A stretch of DNA of 64,000 bases, from assembly GCF_011602485.2 (NCBI RefSeq), contig NZ_CP050022.2:6468001-6532000 (forward strand), given 5' to 3'. The stretch is from Bradyrhizobium sp. 1(2017). Lineage in GTDB: Bacteria; Pseudomonadota; Alphaproteobacteria; Rhizobiales; Xanthobacteraceae. Made by a program: the position numbers and the translations under genes. How positions within the stretch are numbered: the stretch's first letter is position 1; each line of letters starts with the position of its first letter. The notes under the pieces were generated by a model. The model saw only the letters and a list, made by a program, of their open reading frames with translations, was not told the DNA's origin and ran no database searches. Below, piece after piece: positions 42,672-51,357 of the stretch.

Positions 42672-43121
42672 ATGACTGCACTCGAAAAGGGCATTACCGC
42701 AAACGGCACGGGCTATGGCGGCAAGAGCTGGAACATCCTGGGCCAGGTCTATTTCCCCAAGGCCGTCACCGATTCCACCTTCGCGTTCGAGACTAACAGC
42801 GATCCCGGCCAGTTCGTGCCGGTGCATATCCACCCAACCCAGGACGAGTTCATCCTGGTGCAGGAGGGCACGCTCGATCTCAAGCTCGACGGCAAATGGG
42901 TCAAGGCCCATGCCGGCGATCTCGTGCGCATGCCGCGCGGCATTCCGCACGGCTATTTCAACAAGTCCGACAAGCCGTGCCGCGCGCTGTTCTGGGTCTC
43001 GCCGATGCAGAAGCTGGAGGCGCTGTTCAACCAGCTCCACAATCTGACCGACCCCGCCGAGGTCGTGCGCATCTCGGCGCTGCATGAGGTCGATTTCCTG
43101 CCGCCCGAGGCCAACGAGTAA
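42672..43121 (+). CDS. cupin-domain protein
   Basis: 149 residues from the ATG at 42672 (GAGGAGG upstream). One cupin fold with both motifs: HIHPTQDEFILVQEG (two His and Glu as metal ligands) and MPRGIPHGYFNKSD (third His). No signal peptide. It is too small to classify the reaction; ring-cleaving dioxygenases, isomerases and small-molecule binders share the fold. It precedes the flavin-containing monooxygenase gene by 104 bases on the same strand and may be functionally linked to it. Confidence 0.82.
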   Translation: MTALEKGITANGTGYGGKSWNILGQVYFPKAVTDSTFAFETNSDPGQFVPVHIHPTQDEFILVQEGTLDLKLDGKWVKAHAGDLVRMPRGIPHGYFNKSDKPCRALFWVSPMQKLEALFNQLHNLTDPAEVVRISALHEVDFLPPEANE

Positions 43122-43225
43122 GCGACCGTCTCCTCGTCCACCTTCATCTGCTGGCAGCTCCGGCGGCCGCCTTGTGGCCGATCGCGGTTGCTTGCGTACG
43201 AAACACATTGATTGCGAGCCATCCC

Positions 43226-44716
43226 ATGGTCAGTCCCAAGCATGTCTGCGTGATCGGCGCCGGCGTCTCCGGCCTTGCCGCCGCAAGGGCGTTCTCCGCC
43301 CGCGGCCACCGCGTCACCATCGTCGAGCGCAGCGGCGATCTCGGCGGCGTCTGGGAGCCGGCGCGCTCCTATCCTGACGTGCAGACGCAGAGCCCGAAGG
43401 AGCTTTACCGCTACACCGACCGCGCCATGCCGGATGCCTATCCGGAATGGCCGACCGGGCCGCAGGTCCATGCCTATCTCGCCGACTACGCCAGGGGCTT
43501 CGGTCTCGACCGCATGCTGCGCCTCGACACGGCAGTCTCCGGCATGGCGCGGCGCACCGACGGCAGGCCCGGCTGGACGCTCGCGCTGAAGGGAAAGGAC
43601 GGCGCGACCACGAACGAGGACTTCGATTTCGTGGCGGTCTGCACCGGCCAGTTCAACGAGCCGCGCGAGCTGCATTGCCCGGGCGAAGAAGGCTTTGTGG
43701 CCCAGGGCGGCCAGATCCTGCATTCGTCGAAATACAATGACGCCGCCCTGGCAAAGGGACGCCGCGTCGTCGTGCTCGGCGGATCGAAATCCGCGACCGA
43801 CATCGCCGTGAACGCGGTCAAGGCGGGCGCGCGCGAGGTGACGATCGTGATGCGCGAGCCGGTCTGGCGCATTCCCTATTTCATCGGCGGGCTCGTGAAC
43901 TTCAAGCGCATCCTCTACATCCGCGCGCAGGAAGAGATGTTTCCGGGCTGGGGCATCGGGACGATGGCGCGGCTCGCCCATCGCCTCGCCGCGCCACTGG
44001 TCTGGGCGAACTGGCGCGGCCTGGAGAGCCTGCTCAAGACGCAGCTCAAGCTTGGCCGCTGCAACATGGTGCCGAAAGAGCGGATCGAGGACGGCGTCAA
44101 CTGCTCGGTGCCGATCGCAACGCCGGGCTTCTATCCGATGGTCGCCGACGGCCGCATCAAGGCCGTGTTCGGCACGTTCGACCATTATGAAGGCGACGGC
44201 ATCGTGATGAGCGGCGGCGAGCGCATCGGCGCCGACCTCGCCGTGCTCGCGATCGGCTACAAGCTCGGCGTGCCGTTCCTGCCCGCGGCTTACCAGCAGA
44301 AACTGGTGGATGCCGACGGGCAGTACCGGCTCTATCGCCTGATCGCCAATCCCGATCTGCCCGAGCTCGGCTTTGTCGGCTTCAATTCGTCGTTCTGCAC
44401 CGTGCTCTGCGCCGATCTCGCCGCGAACTGGCTGGTGCGCTATGCCGACGGCCAGCTCGCCAATCAGCCGACGGCGCAACAGATGCGCGACAACATCGAG
44501 ATGATGCTGCACTTCAAGCGCGTCGAACGGCCGGCTGCGGGCGTCTATGGCGGCCTGTGCGTTGCCCCCTACCACTACCGCCATTTCGACGAGCTGATGG
44601 CCGACATCGGCGCGAAGAACCAGAAGCGCGGCGGGCTTGCCGGGCGCTTCTCGCCGCCGGATGCGGATGCCTATGCGAAGTTCCTGGCCACGGCGCCGGA
44701 TTACCGGGCGGCGTGA
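43226..44716 (+). CDS. flavin-containing monooxygenase (Baeyer-Villiger / FMO-like)
   Basis: 496 residues from the ATG at 43226. FAD motif VIGAGVSGL at the N-terminus, WEPARSYPDVQTQSPKELYRY with the FMO-like SP block, and the NADPH motif VVLGGSKSATDIA near 180-192. FVAVCTGQFNEP and VLAIGYKL complete the fold. It uses NADPH and oxygen to insert an oxygen atom; the substrate class (ketone versus heteroatom) is not distinguishable. It lies with the cupin and AraC genes, so a small degradation or tailoring unit is plausible. Confidence 0.83.
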   Translation: MVSPKHVCVIGAGVSGLAAARAFSARGHRVTIVERSGDLGGVWEPARSYPDVQTQSPKELYRYTDRAMPDAYPEWPTGPQVHAYLADYARGFGLDRMLRLDTAVSGMARRTDGRPGWTLALKGKDGATTNEDFDFVAVCTGQFNEPRELHCPGEEGFVAQGGQILHSSKYNDAALAKGRRVVVLGGSKSATDIAVNAVKAGAREVTIVMREPVWRIPYFIGGLVNFKRILYIRAQEEMFPGWGIGTMARLAHRLAAPLVWANWRGLESLLKTQLKLGRCNMVPKERIEDGVNCSVPIATPGFYPMVADGRIKAVFGTFDHYEGDGIVMSGGERIGADLAVLAIGYKLGVPFLPAAYQQKLVDADGQYRLYRLIANPDLPELGFVGFNSSFCTVLCADLAANWLVRYADGQLANQPTAQQMRDNIEMMLHFKRVERPAAGVYGGLCVAPYHYRHFDELMADIGAKNQKRGGLAGRFSPPDADAYAKFLATAPDYRAA

Positions 44717-44811
44717 GGCGAAGATTCGCGGCTGAGCGGGATTTGCGTCTCGCCAGCCTGTGCCTCCGATGTTTACGATCTCCCGGGCCACCGAATCGAC
44801 AGGAACCGGCC

Positions 44812-45879
44812 ATGGGATTGAGACGTCTTGCCGCCGCAGCGGTGCTCGCCTTCCTTGTCACCACACCCGCCGTCGGGCAGCAACGCGAGCTTACCCCCCA
44901 GCAAGCAGCGGCGCTCGCCGCCTATGATCGCGCGCTCACCGATTTCAAATCCATCCTGGCCGAGCGACGGCGCCAGATCGATGCGAAAGAGCCCCTGCCG
45001 AACCTGCCGGGGCAAGCGCTGTACCTGGCGCGCGTTGCCGTCATCAGCTCCTACAAGGATCTCACAGACGCCGTTCCTTCCCGAATTGGAAAGCCCAACA
45101 AGTTCGAAATTCCGCCGGCCTATTTCGATGCCGCCATCGAGCCGCTGATCGACGAATACGCGGCGCTGTTCGAGATCATGGAGGCGCCACCCGCCGGTGC
45201 GCAGAAATCGCCGACGCCGTTCAAGGACGTCGTCGATCTTGCCATTGCGATTGCACGCGCCAAGGGGCTGGCACCGGATCACGCCGAAATTGCAGGACGC
45301 ATCAGCCTCGGGCTGTACTTTGCGGAAACCAACGGCAAGCAGAACGTCCGCAATGCGCGCTCGAATACTTACATGGGCAGCTTCCAGACCGGCCCCTCCG
45401 AAGACCGCAACGGCCGCAGGAAATGGGAGAAGATCAAGGGCGATATCGCAGCGATCGATCCCGAACTGAGCGCGCGCGACGACAAGGAAGAGGCGCGGGC
45501 CCGCGGCACCGATCACCGCTTCAACCACTGGACCAATGTCCGTAACGGCCTGATGAACGCGCACGCAGACATTTTCCGGGAGATCCCGGGAATCGTGAAG
45601 ACGCTGCCCGACCCGATCGACCAGATGAAGCTGTTCGAGTTGATCCAGATCGTTCCGACCCCGACCAGGTCTGCGCTCAGATCGGGCGATCTCCTGAACT
45701 ACAGGGTGTCCAACCCCACCATCATGAAGCACCTGCGCAACAACAGCATCTTCGCCTTCGGACAGGCCGACCGCGCGCGGACCTCGGCAAGCTTCCGGGA
45801 GATCCTTGCCGCGATGTGGCTGTTCAACCGGAAGTTCGAGAAAGCGATGGCGAAATATGCGGAGATCAGGACGCGCTGA
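44812..45879 (+). CDS. secreted protein of unknown function
   Basis: 355 residues from the ATG at 44812 (AGGAA upstream). Signal peptide (MGLRRLAAAAVLAFLVTTPA, cleavage near VGQ). The mature region is helical and charged, with a WHxN-like acidic motif ALYLARVAVISSYKDL, then YFAETNGKQNVRNARSNTYMGSFQTGPSEDRNGRRKW, which resembles transglycosylase-like catalytic loops but lacks the Glu/Gly signature. The final third is Arg/Lys-rich helices. It is probably periplasmic; the exact role is unclear. Confidence 0.65.
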   Translation: MGLRRLAAAAVLAFLVTTPAVGQQRELTPQQAAALAAYDRALTDFKSILAERRRQIDAKEPLPNLPGQALYLARVAVISSYKDLTDAVPSRIGKPNKFEIPPAYFDAAIEPLIDEYAALFEIMEAPPAGAQKSPTPFKDVVDLAIAIARAKGLAPDHAEIAGRISLGLYFAETNGKQNVRNARSNTYMGSFQTGPSEDRNGRRKWEKIKGDIAAIDPELSARDDKEEARARGTDHRFNHWTNVRNGLMNAHADIFREIPGIVKTLPDPIDQMKLFELIQIVPTPTRSALRSGDLLNYRVSNPTIMKHLRNNSIFAFGQADRARTSASFREILAAMWLFNRKFEKAMAKYAEIRTR

Positions 45880-45955
45880 GACGCCGGTCGCGACGTCTAC
45901 CGGACGTCGTAGGCTCTCGGTCCCCCGGCTTGTCGCAACCCCTGCGTTCCCTGCC

Positions 45956-46747
45956 CTACTCCGTCCGGATCGGCGAGTCCTTCAAGCCATTATTGTCATA
46001 GGCCTTGCGCAGCAAGCCGTTGGTCGTAGCGTCCGTCATGAATTTTGTGACGAACGCCGATGCCTGGCTGTGACCGAGCGGCACGGCGACGGCGGTCACC
46101 GTCTTCTTGAAGGTCTCGTTCAGCACGCGCGTCCCTGGAATTTTCTGCGCCATCTTGTTGAGCTGATCGCGTGATAGCGCGAAGGCGTCGATCTCACCGC
46201 TCTTCAGCAGGCCGAAGATTTCATCGTATGTCTGATAGCCGGTCACTTTCGCATTCTTCAGATGTGCGATGGCACCGCGCATGGTGGTGGTGGCGTTGAC
46301 GGCCGCGACCTTGATACCGGGCTGGTCGAGCGTGGCGAAATTGGTGATGCTCGACCCGGGCTTGACGATGTAGGTGGCATCGGCGACCTCGTAGATCGGG
46401 CCGAACAGCATCTTGGTCTCGCGCTCGGGATCCCTCGGAAGCCAGGTGACGTCCCAAGTCCCTTTCGACGCCGCGTCGGTGATCTGCCCGGAATTCTGGT
46501 GCACGATGTATTCAACGGGTACGCCGAGCTGCGCGGCCATTTCCTCGCCGAGATCGACGGGGACACCGGCATAGCCGGTCTCGGTCTTGGTCGACCAGAA
46601 CGCACCGCCCGCGGGGCTGATTGCGATCGCGACCCTCAGCTTGCCGGTCGGCGCGATCTCGTCTTTCAGGCCATCGGCTAGCGCGGGCATGGCGACCGCC
46701 GCGGCGAGAACGAGGCCGGCGAGAACCGACCGGAATGGCGTTGGCAT
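45956..46747 (-). CDS. orphan amino-acid/polar-amine ABC solute-binding protein
   Basis: 263 residues with signal peptide (MPTPFRSVLAGLVLAAAVA, cleavage near ALA) and GAGGAG upstream. A bacterial extracellular solute-binding family 3 fold: LRVAIAISPAGGAFW, GVPVDLGEEMAAQLGV, DVTWLPRDPERETKMLFGPIY and the domain-2 block GEIDAFALSRDQLN. It binds a polar amino acid or related compound in the periplasm. No ABC permease or ATPase is adjacent, so it either serves a distant system or acts as a sensor. It is divergent from the RND adaptor by 233 bases. Confidence 0.87.
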   Translation of the reverse strand: MPTPFRSVLAGLVLAAAVAMPALADGLKDEIAPTGKLRVAIAISPAGGAFWSTKTETGYAGVPVDLGEEMAAQLGVPVEYIVHQNSGQITDAASKGTWDVTWLPRDPERETKMLFGPIYEVADATYIVKPGSSITNFATLDQPGIKVAAVNATTTMRGAIAHLKNAKVTGYQTYDEIFGLLKSGEIDAFALSRDQLNKMAQKIPGTRVLNETFKKTVTAVAVPLGHSQASAFVTKFMTDATTNGLLRKAYDNNGLKDSPIRTE

Positions 46748-46980
46748 GTCATGCTCTCCTCACCTTTTCTTCTTCTGACGCATCGCTTCGATCACACGGC
46801 CTTTGACACAATTCTGGTCGATCGCGCGCTCGATGGAAAGCCATCTGGCATGACAAATCCGTCAAAGGGCACGCCGCCGTTTGCAGTGCAAGCCCTCTGA
46901 CTGCCATGGCTATGGTGTTCCACGACCGGACATTTGTTGATAGCCTGCCGCACCGAAGGACAGCAACCGGGGGCCACCGA

Positions 46981-48186
46981 ATGACGCGCGCGAATCCCGC
47001 ATCTCTCGCACGACGTAACGAAGCGTGGAGACATGCCGGACGGGCCCTGGCACGAGGCCTGGCGACGACAGCCGCCGTAATCGCGCTCGCCGGCTGCGAG
47101 GACAAGAACACGTTCGTGGCTCCGCCGCCGCCCAAGGTGGACGTGGCAACGCCGATCCAGCGCGCAGTGACGCGCTACGTCGAGGCGACCGGCAACACCG
47201 CGCCGGTCAAGAGCGTCGATCTCGTGGCGCGCGTGCAGGGTTTCCTGCAATCGATCGACTACCAGGACGGAAGCTTCGTCAAGCAAGGCACCCAGCTTTT
47301 CCTGATCGAGCCGGAGACCTACAAGCTCAAGCTCGAGCAGGCACAGGCCGCCGAGGTCGGCGCGCAGGCCACGCTCAAGCAGGCCGAAGCCGATTTCAAG
47401 CGGCAGGCCGAGCTCGTGCAGCGCCAGGCGGTCTCGCAGTCCACCCTCGACACCTCGACGTCGAACCGCGACAACGCCCAGGCCAGTCTCCAGCAGGCCC
47501 AGGTCAATACCAGGCTCGCCGAGGTCAATTACGGCTACACCAAGGTCAGCGCGCCGTTTGACGGCATTGTAAGCGCGCACCTCGTCTCGATCGGGGAACT
47601 CGTCGGCGTCTCCTCCCCGACCCAGCTCGCAACCATCGTCGCGCTGAACCCGATCTGGGTGAACTTCACGGTCAACGAGCAGGACGTCCTGCGCATCCGC
47701 GCTGAAGCGGCCCGCCGCGGGCTGACCGTCGCCGACCTCAAGCAATTGCCGGTCCAGGTGGGCCTCCAGACCGAGACCGGCTATCCGCATGAAGGCCATC
47801 TCGACTACGTCTCGCCGACCATCAATACATCGACAGGTACGCTCGCGGTGCGCGGCGTCCTGCCCAACGACAAGCGCGTGCTGCTGCCCGGCTATTTCGT
47901 CCGGGTACGGGTGCCGTTCGACCAGGACAAGAACGCCCTGCTCGTCCCCGACACTGCGCTCGGCAGCGACCAGGGCGGCCGCTATCTCCTCGTCGCCAAT
48001 AGCGACAATGTCGTCGAGCAGCGCAAGGTGCAGGTCGGACCGACCGACAACGGCCTGCGCGTGATCGAAAGCGGGCTGAAGCCGGACGATCGGGTGGTGA
48101 TCGCGGGACTCTTGCGCGTGATCCCGGGCCAGAAGATCGATCCGCAGGTGACGAAGATCGAACAGCCCCAGGCGTCTGCCAAGTAA
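46981..48186 (+). CDS. RND efflux periplasmic adaptor lipoprotein
   Basis: 401 residues from the ATG at 46981; an in-frame region upstream to 46906 is not needed. Lipoprotein signal ending LAGC (cysteine at 40). Typical MFP layout: beta-barrel/lipoyl entry VEATGNTAPVKSVDLVARVQGFL, an alpha-hairpin (LKLEQAQAAEVGAQATLKQAEADFKRQ...), lipoyl return YTKVSAPFDGIV and the beta-barrel LNPIWVNFTVNEQDV. It spans the periplasm and links the pump to an outer-membrane channel. The RND pump gene follows within 12 bases; no outer-membrane factor gene is adjacent. Confidence 0.92.
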   Translation: MTRANPASLARRNEAWRHAGRALARGLATTAAVIALAGCEDKNTFVAPPPPKVDVATPIQRAVTRYVEATGNTAPVKSVDLVARVQGFLQSIDYQDGSFVKQGTQLFLIEPETYKLKLEQAQAAEVGAQATLKQAEADFKRQAELVQRQAVSQSTLDTSTSNRDNAQASLQQAQVNTRLAEVNYGYTKVSAPFDGIVSAHLVSIGELVGVSSPTQLATIVALNPIWVNFTVNEQDVLRIRAEAARRGLTVADLKQLPVQVGLQTETGYPHEGHLDYVSPTINTSTGTLAVRGVLPNDKRVLLPGYFVRVRVPFDQDKNALLVPDTALGSDQGGRYLLVANSDNVVEQRKVQVGPTDNGLRVIESGLKPDDRVVIAGLLRVIPGQKIDPQVTKIEQPQASAK

Positions 48187-48198
48187 GGAGCGGACGCC

Positions 48199-51100
48199 AT
48201 GATCTCAAAGTTCTTCATCGAGCGGCCGGTCCTCTCGAACGTCATCGCGCTCTTGATGATCCTGATCGGCGGCGTCGCGCTGTTCAACCTAGCGATCGCG
48301 CAATATCCCGACGTGGTGCCGCCGACGGTGCAGGTCACCACGCGCTATCCGGGCGCCAGCGCCAAGACCGTGATCGACACGGTCGCCTTGCCGATCGAGC
48401 AGCAGGTCAACGGCGTCGAGGACATGCTCTACATGCAGTCCTACAGCGCCTCCGACGGCACCTACACGCTGACCGTGACCTTCAAGATCGGCACCGACCT
48501 CAACTTCGCACAGGTGCTGGTGCAGAACCGCGTCTCCAGCGCGCTCTCGCAACTGCCGACCTCGGTGCAGAACCAGGGCGTGACCGTGCAGAAGCGGTCG
48601 ACCTCGATCCTGCTGTTCGTGACGCTGACCTCGCCGGACTCCCGGTTCGACAGTCTCTATTTGAGCAACTACGCCACCATCAACATCCGCGACGAGCTCT
48701 CGCGCCTGCCCGGCGTCGGCAACGTCACGGTGTTCGGTGCCGGCCAGTATTCGATGCGGGTGTGGCTCGACCCCAACAAGCTGCAGGTTCGTGGCCTGGT
48801 GCCGCAGGACGTCATCAACGCAATCCAGCAGCAGAGCCAGCAGGTCTCCGCCGGCCAGGTCGGCGCGCCGCCGACGCCGCCGGGTCAGGCGTTCCAATAC
48901 ACGCTCAACGTCAACGGACGGCTCGACGACACCACCCAGTTCGAGAACATCATCGTCAAGACAGGCACCAGCGGCGACGTCACGCGGGTACGCGACGTCG
49001 GCTGGGTCGAACTCGGCGCGCAAACCTACAGCCAGATCTTCTCGCTCAACAAGCAGCCCGCCGTCGGCATCGGTGTGTTCCAGTCGCCGGGCGCCAACGC
49101 GCTCCAGGTCGAACAGGCCGTCGAGAAGAAGATGGTGGAGCTCGCCAAGCGCTTCCCCGAAGGCATCAAATACGACACGCCGTTCGACACCACCAAGTTC
49201 GTCGAGGCCTCGGTGCACGAGGTCTACATGACGCTGATCGAGGCCGGCCTGCTGGTGCTGGTCGTGATCCTGGTGTTCCTGCAGGACTGGCGCGCAATGC
49301 TGGTGCCCGCCACGACCGTGCCGGTCACGATCATCGGCGCGTTCGCCGCCATGGCGGCGCTCGGCTTCACCATCAACATGTCGACGCTGTTTGCGATCGT
49401 GCTCGCGATCGGCATCGTGGTCGACGACGCCATCGTCGTGGTCGAAGGTGCCGCCCACAACATCGAGCAGGGCATGAATGGCCACGACGCCGCGATCAGG
49501 GCGATGGACCAGCTGTTCGCGCCGATCGTCGGCATCACCCTGGTGCTGATCTCGGTGTTCCTGCCGGCCTCTTTCCTCGCAGGGCTAACCGGACGCATCT
49601 ATTCGCAATTCGCCCTCGTCATCGCCGCGACTGCGCTCTTGTCCGCCATCAACGCGGCCACCTTGAAGCCGACGCAGTGCGCGCTCTGGCTGCGGCCGAC
49701 GGTGCCGCCGGAGCAGCGCAATTTCTTCTACAGAGGCTTCAACGCGGTCTATAACCGCGTCGAGCGCGGCTACACGAGGCTGATCACCTTCCTCGTGAAG
49801 CACGCCACCGTCTCGGTCGCGTTCGCGCTGCTGGTCATCGGAGCCAGCGGCTACGGCCTGTCGCGGGTGCCGACCGGCTTCCTGCCGATCGAGGATCAGG
49901 GCTATCTGATCGCCGCCGTGCAGCTGCCCGACGGCGCCGCACTGGAGCGGACGCAAGCCGTGCTCGACAAAGCGAGCGGGCTGATCAAGGACACGCCCGG
50001 CGTGGCGCAGGTCATTACCATCGCCGGCATCTCCGCACTCGACAACAGCGCCAGCCTCGCCAATGCCGGCGTCGCCTACATCATCCTGAAGGACTGGGAC
50101 GCGCGCAAAGGGCCCGGCGAGGATCTTCGCTCGCTGGTCTTTGGGCTGAACGACAAGCTCGCAACCATCATGGAGGCGCGCACGCTGGTGCTGCCGCCAC
50201 CGCCGATCCAGGGCATCGGCAACGCCGCCGGTTTCTCGATGCAGGTCGAACTGCGCGACGGCAACAGCGATTTCGCCAAGCTTCAGGCCATCACCGGCGC
50301 GATGGTCAGCAACGCCGAGAGCCAGAGCGCGCTGCAGCGCGTTTCATCCTCGTTCCGCTCCTCGGTACCGCAGTACAACGTCGAGATCGACCGCATCAAG
50401 ACCCAGACGCTGCACGTGACGACCGATCAGGTGTTCGCGGCGCTGTCGACCTATCTCGGCTCGTCCTACGTCAACCAGTTCAACAAGTTCGGCCGCGTGT
50501 TCCAGGTCTACACGCAGGCCGACCCGGCCTTCCGCGTCACCGAGCGCGACATCGCCAACATGCAGGTGCGCAACTCGAACGGCGACATGATCCCGATCGG
50601 CACCGTCGCCACGATCACGCCGGCCACCGGCCCGTCGCTGATCAGTCTCTACAATCTCTATCCCTCCTCCACCATCGTCGGACTGCCGGCGCAGGGTTAT
50701 TCGTCAGGTCAATCGCTGAAGCTGATGGAGGAGATCGGAGACAAGACGCTGCCGCCGGGCACAGGCTACGAATGGACCGCGATGTCGTACCAGGAGAAGG
50801 CCGTCTCGAACCAGATCTACTGGGTGTTCGGCCTCGCCATGCTGCTGGTCTATCTCGTGCTCGCCGGCCAATATGAGAGCTGGTACGCGCCGATCTCCGT
50901 GATCCTCGCGGTGCCGCTGTCGCTGCTCGGGCCGATGCTGATCCTCAGCGCCCTCAAGATCGACAACAACCTCTATTGCCAGATCGGCTTGATCCTGCTC
51001 ATCGCGCTGTCGGCCAAGAACGCGATCCTGATCGTCGAGGTCGGGCTCGAGCTGCACGGCCGCGACGGCAAGCCGATCATCGAATCCGCCATCGAAGCGG

Positions 51101-51357
51101 CGCGCGCCCGCTTCCGCCCGATCCTGATGACCTCGTTCGCCTTCATCCTCGGCGTGGTGCCGCTGGTGCTGGCGACCGGCGCCGGCGCCAGCGCGCGCAA
51201 GTCGATCGGCATCACCGTGTTCTCGGGCATGCTGGCCTCGACCTGCCTCGCAGTGCTGTTCGTGCCGGCCTTCTTCGTGGTGGTGCAGCGCTTCGAGAAC
51301 TGGCGCGCGTCGAAGAAGGCACCGAAGGCGAAGCCGGTGGCGGAGGTGAAGCCTTAA
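48199..51357 (+). CDS. RND efflux transporter, HAE1 family
   Basis: 1052 residues, AcrB/MexB length. N-terminal MISKFFIERPVLSNVIALLMILIGG, proton-relay D409/D410 in VVDDAIVVVE and the matching Lys in TM10, PN1-type loops such as SPDSRFDSLYLSNYATINIRDELSRLPGVG and twelve hydrophobic membrane segments in the AcrB order. It exports drugs and other amphiphiles using the proton gradient, with its adaptor gene upstream. No TetR or MarR regulator is next to it. Its stop overlaps the stop of the convergent antiporter gene (TTAA). Confidence 0.95.
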   Translation: MISKFFIERPVLSNVIALLMILIGGVALFNLAIAQYPDVVPPTVQVTTRYPGASAKTVIDTVALPIEQQVNGVEDMLYMQSYSASDGTYTLTVTFKIGTDLNFAQVLVQNRVSSALSQLPTSVQNQGVTVQKRSTSILLFVTLTSPDSRFDSLYLSNYATINIRDELSRLPGVGNVTVFGAGQYSMRVWLDPNKLQVRGLVPQDVINAIQQQSQQVSAGQVGAPPTPPGQAFQYTLNVNGRLDDTTQFENIIVKTGTSGDVTRVRDVGWVELGAQTYSQIFSLNKQPAVGIGVFQSPGANALQVEQAVEKKMVELAKRFPEGIKYDTPFDTTKFVEASVHEVYMTLIEAGLLVLVVILVFLQDWRAMLVPATTVPVTIIGAFAAMAALGFTINMSTLFAIVLAIGIVVDDAIVVVEGAAHNIEQGMNGHDAAIRAMDQLFAPIVGITLVLISVFLPASFLAGLTGRIYSQFALVIAATALLSAINAATLKPTQCALWLRPTVPPEQRNFFYRGFNAVYNRVERGYTRLITFLVKHATVSVAFALLVIGASGYGLSRVPTGFLPIEDQGYLIAAVQLPDGAALERTQAVLDKASGLIKDTPGVAQVITIAGISALDNSASLANAGVAYIILKDWDARKGPGEDLRSLVFGLNDKLATIMEARTLVLPPPPIQGIGNAAGFSMQVELRDGNSDFAKLQAITGAMVSNAESQSALQRVSSSFRSSVPQYNVEIDRIKTQTLHVTTDQVFAALSTYLGSSYVNQFNKFGRVFQVYTQADPAFRVTERDIANMQVRNSNGDMIPIGTVATITPATGPSLISLYNLYPSSTIVGLPAQGYSSGQSLKLMEEIGDKTLPPGTGYEWTAMSYQEKAVSNQIYWVFGLAMLLVYLVLAGQYESWYAPISVILAVPLSLLGPMLILSALKIDNNLYCQIGLILLIALSAKNAILIVEVGLELHGRDGKPIIESAIEAARARFRPILMTSFAFILGVVPLVLATGAGASARKSIGITVFSGMLASTCLAVLFVPAFFVVVQRFENWRASKKAPKAKPVAEVKP

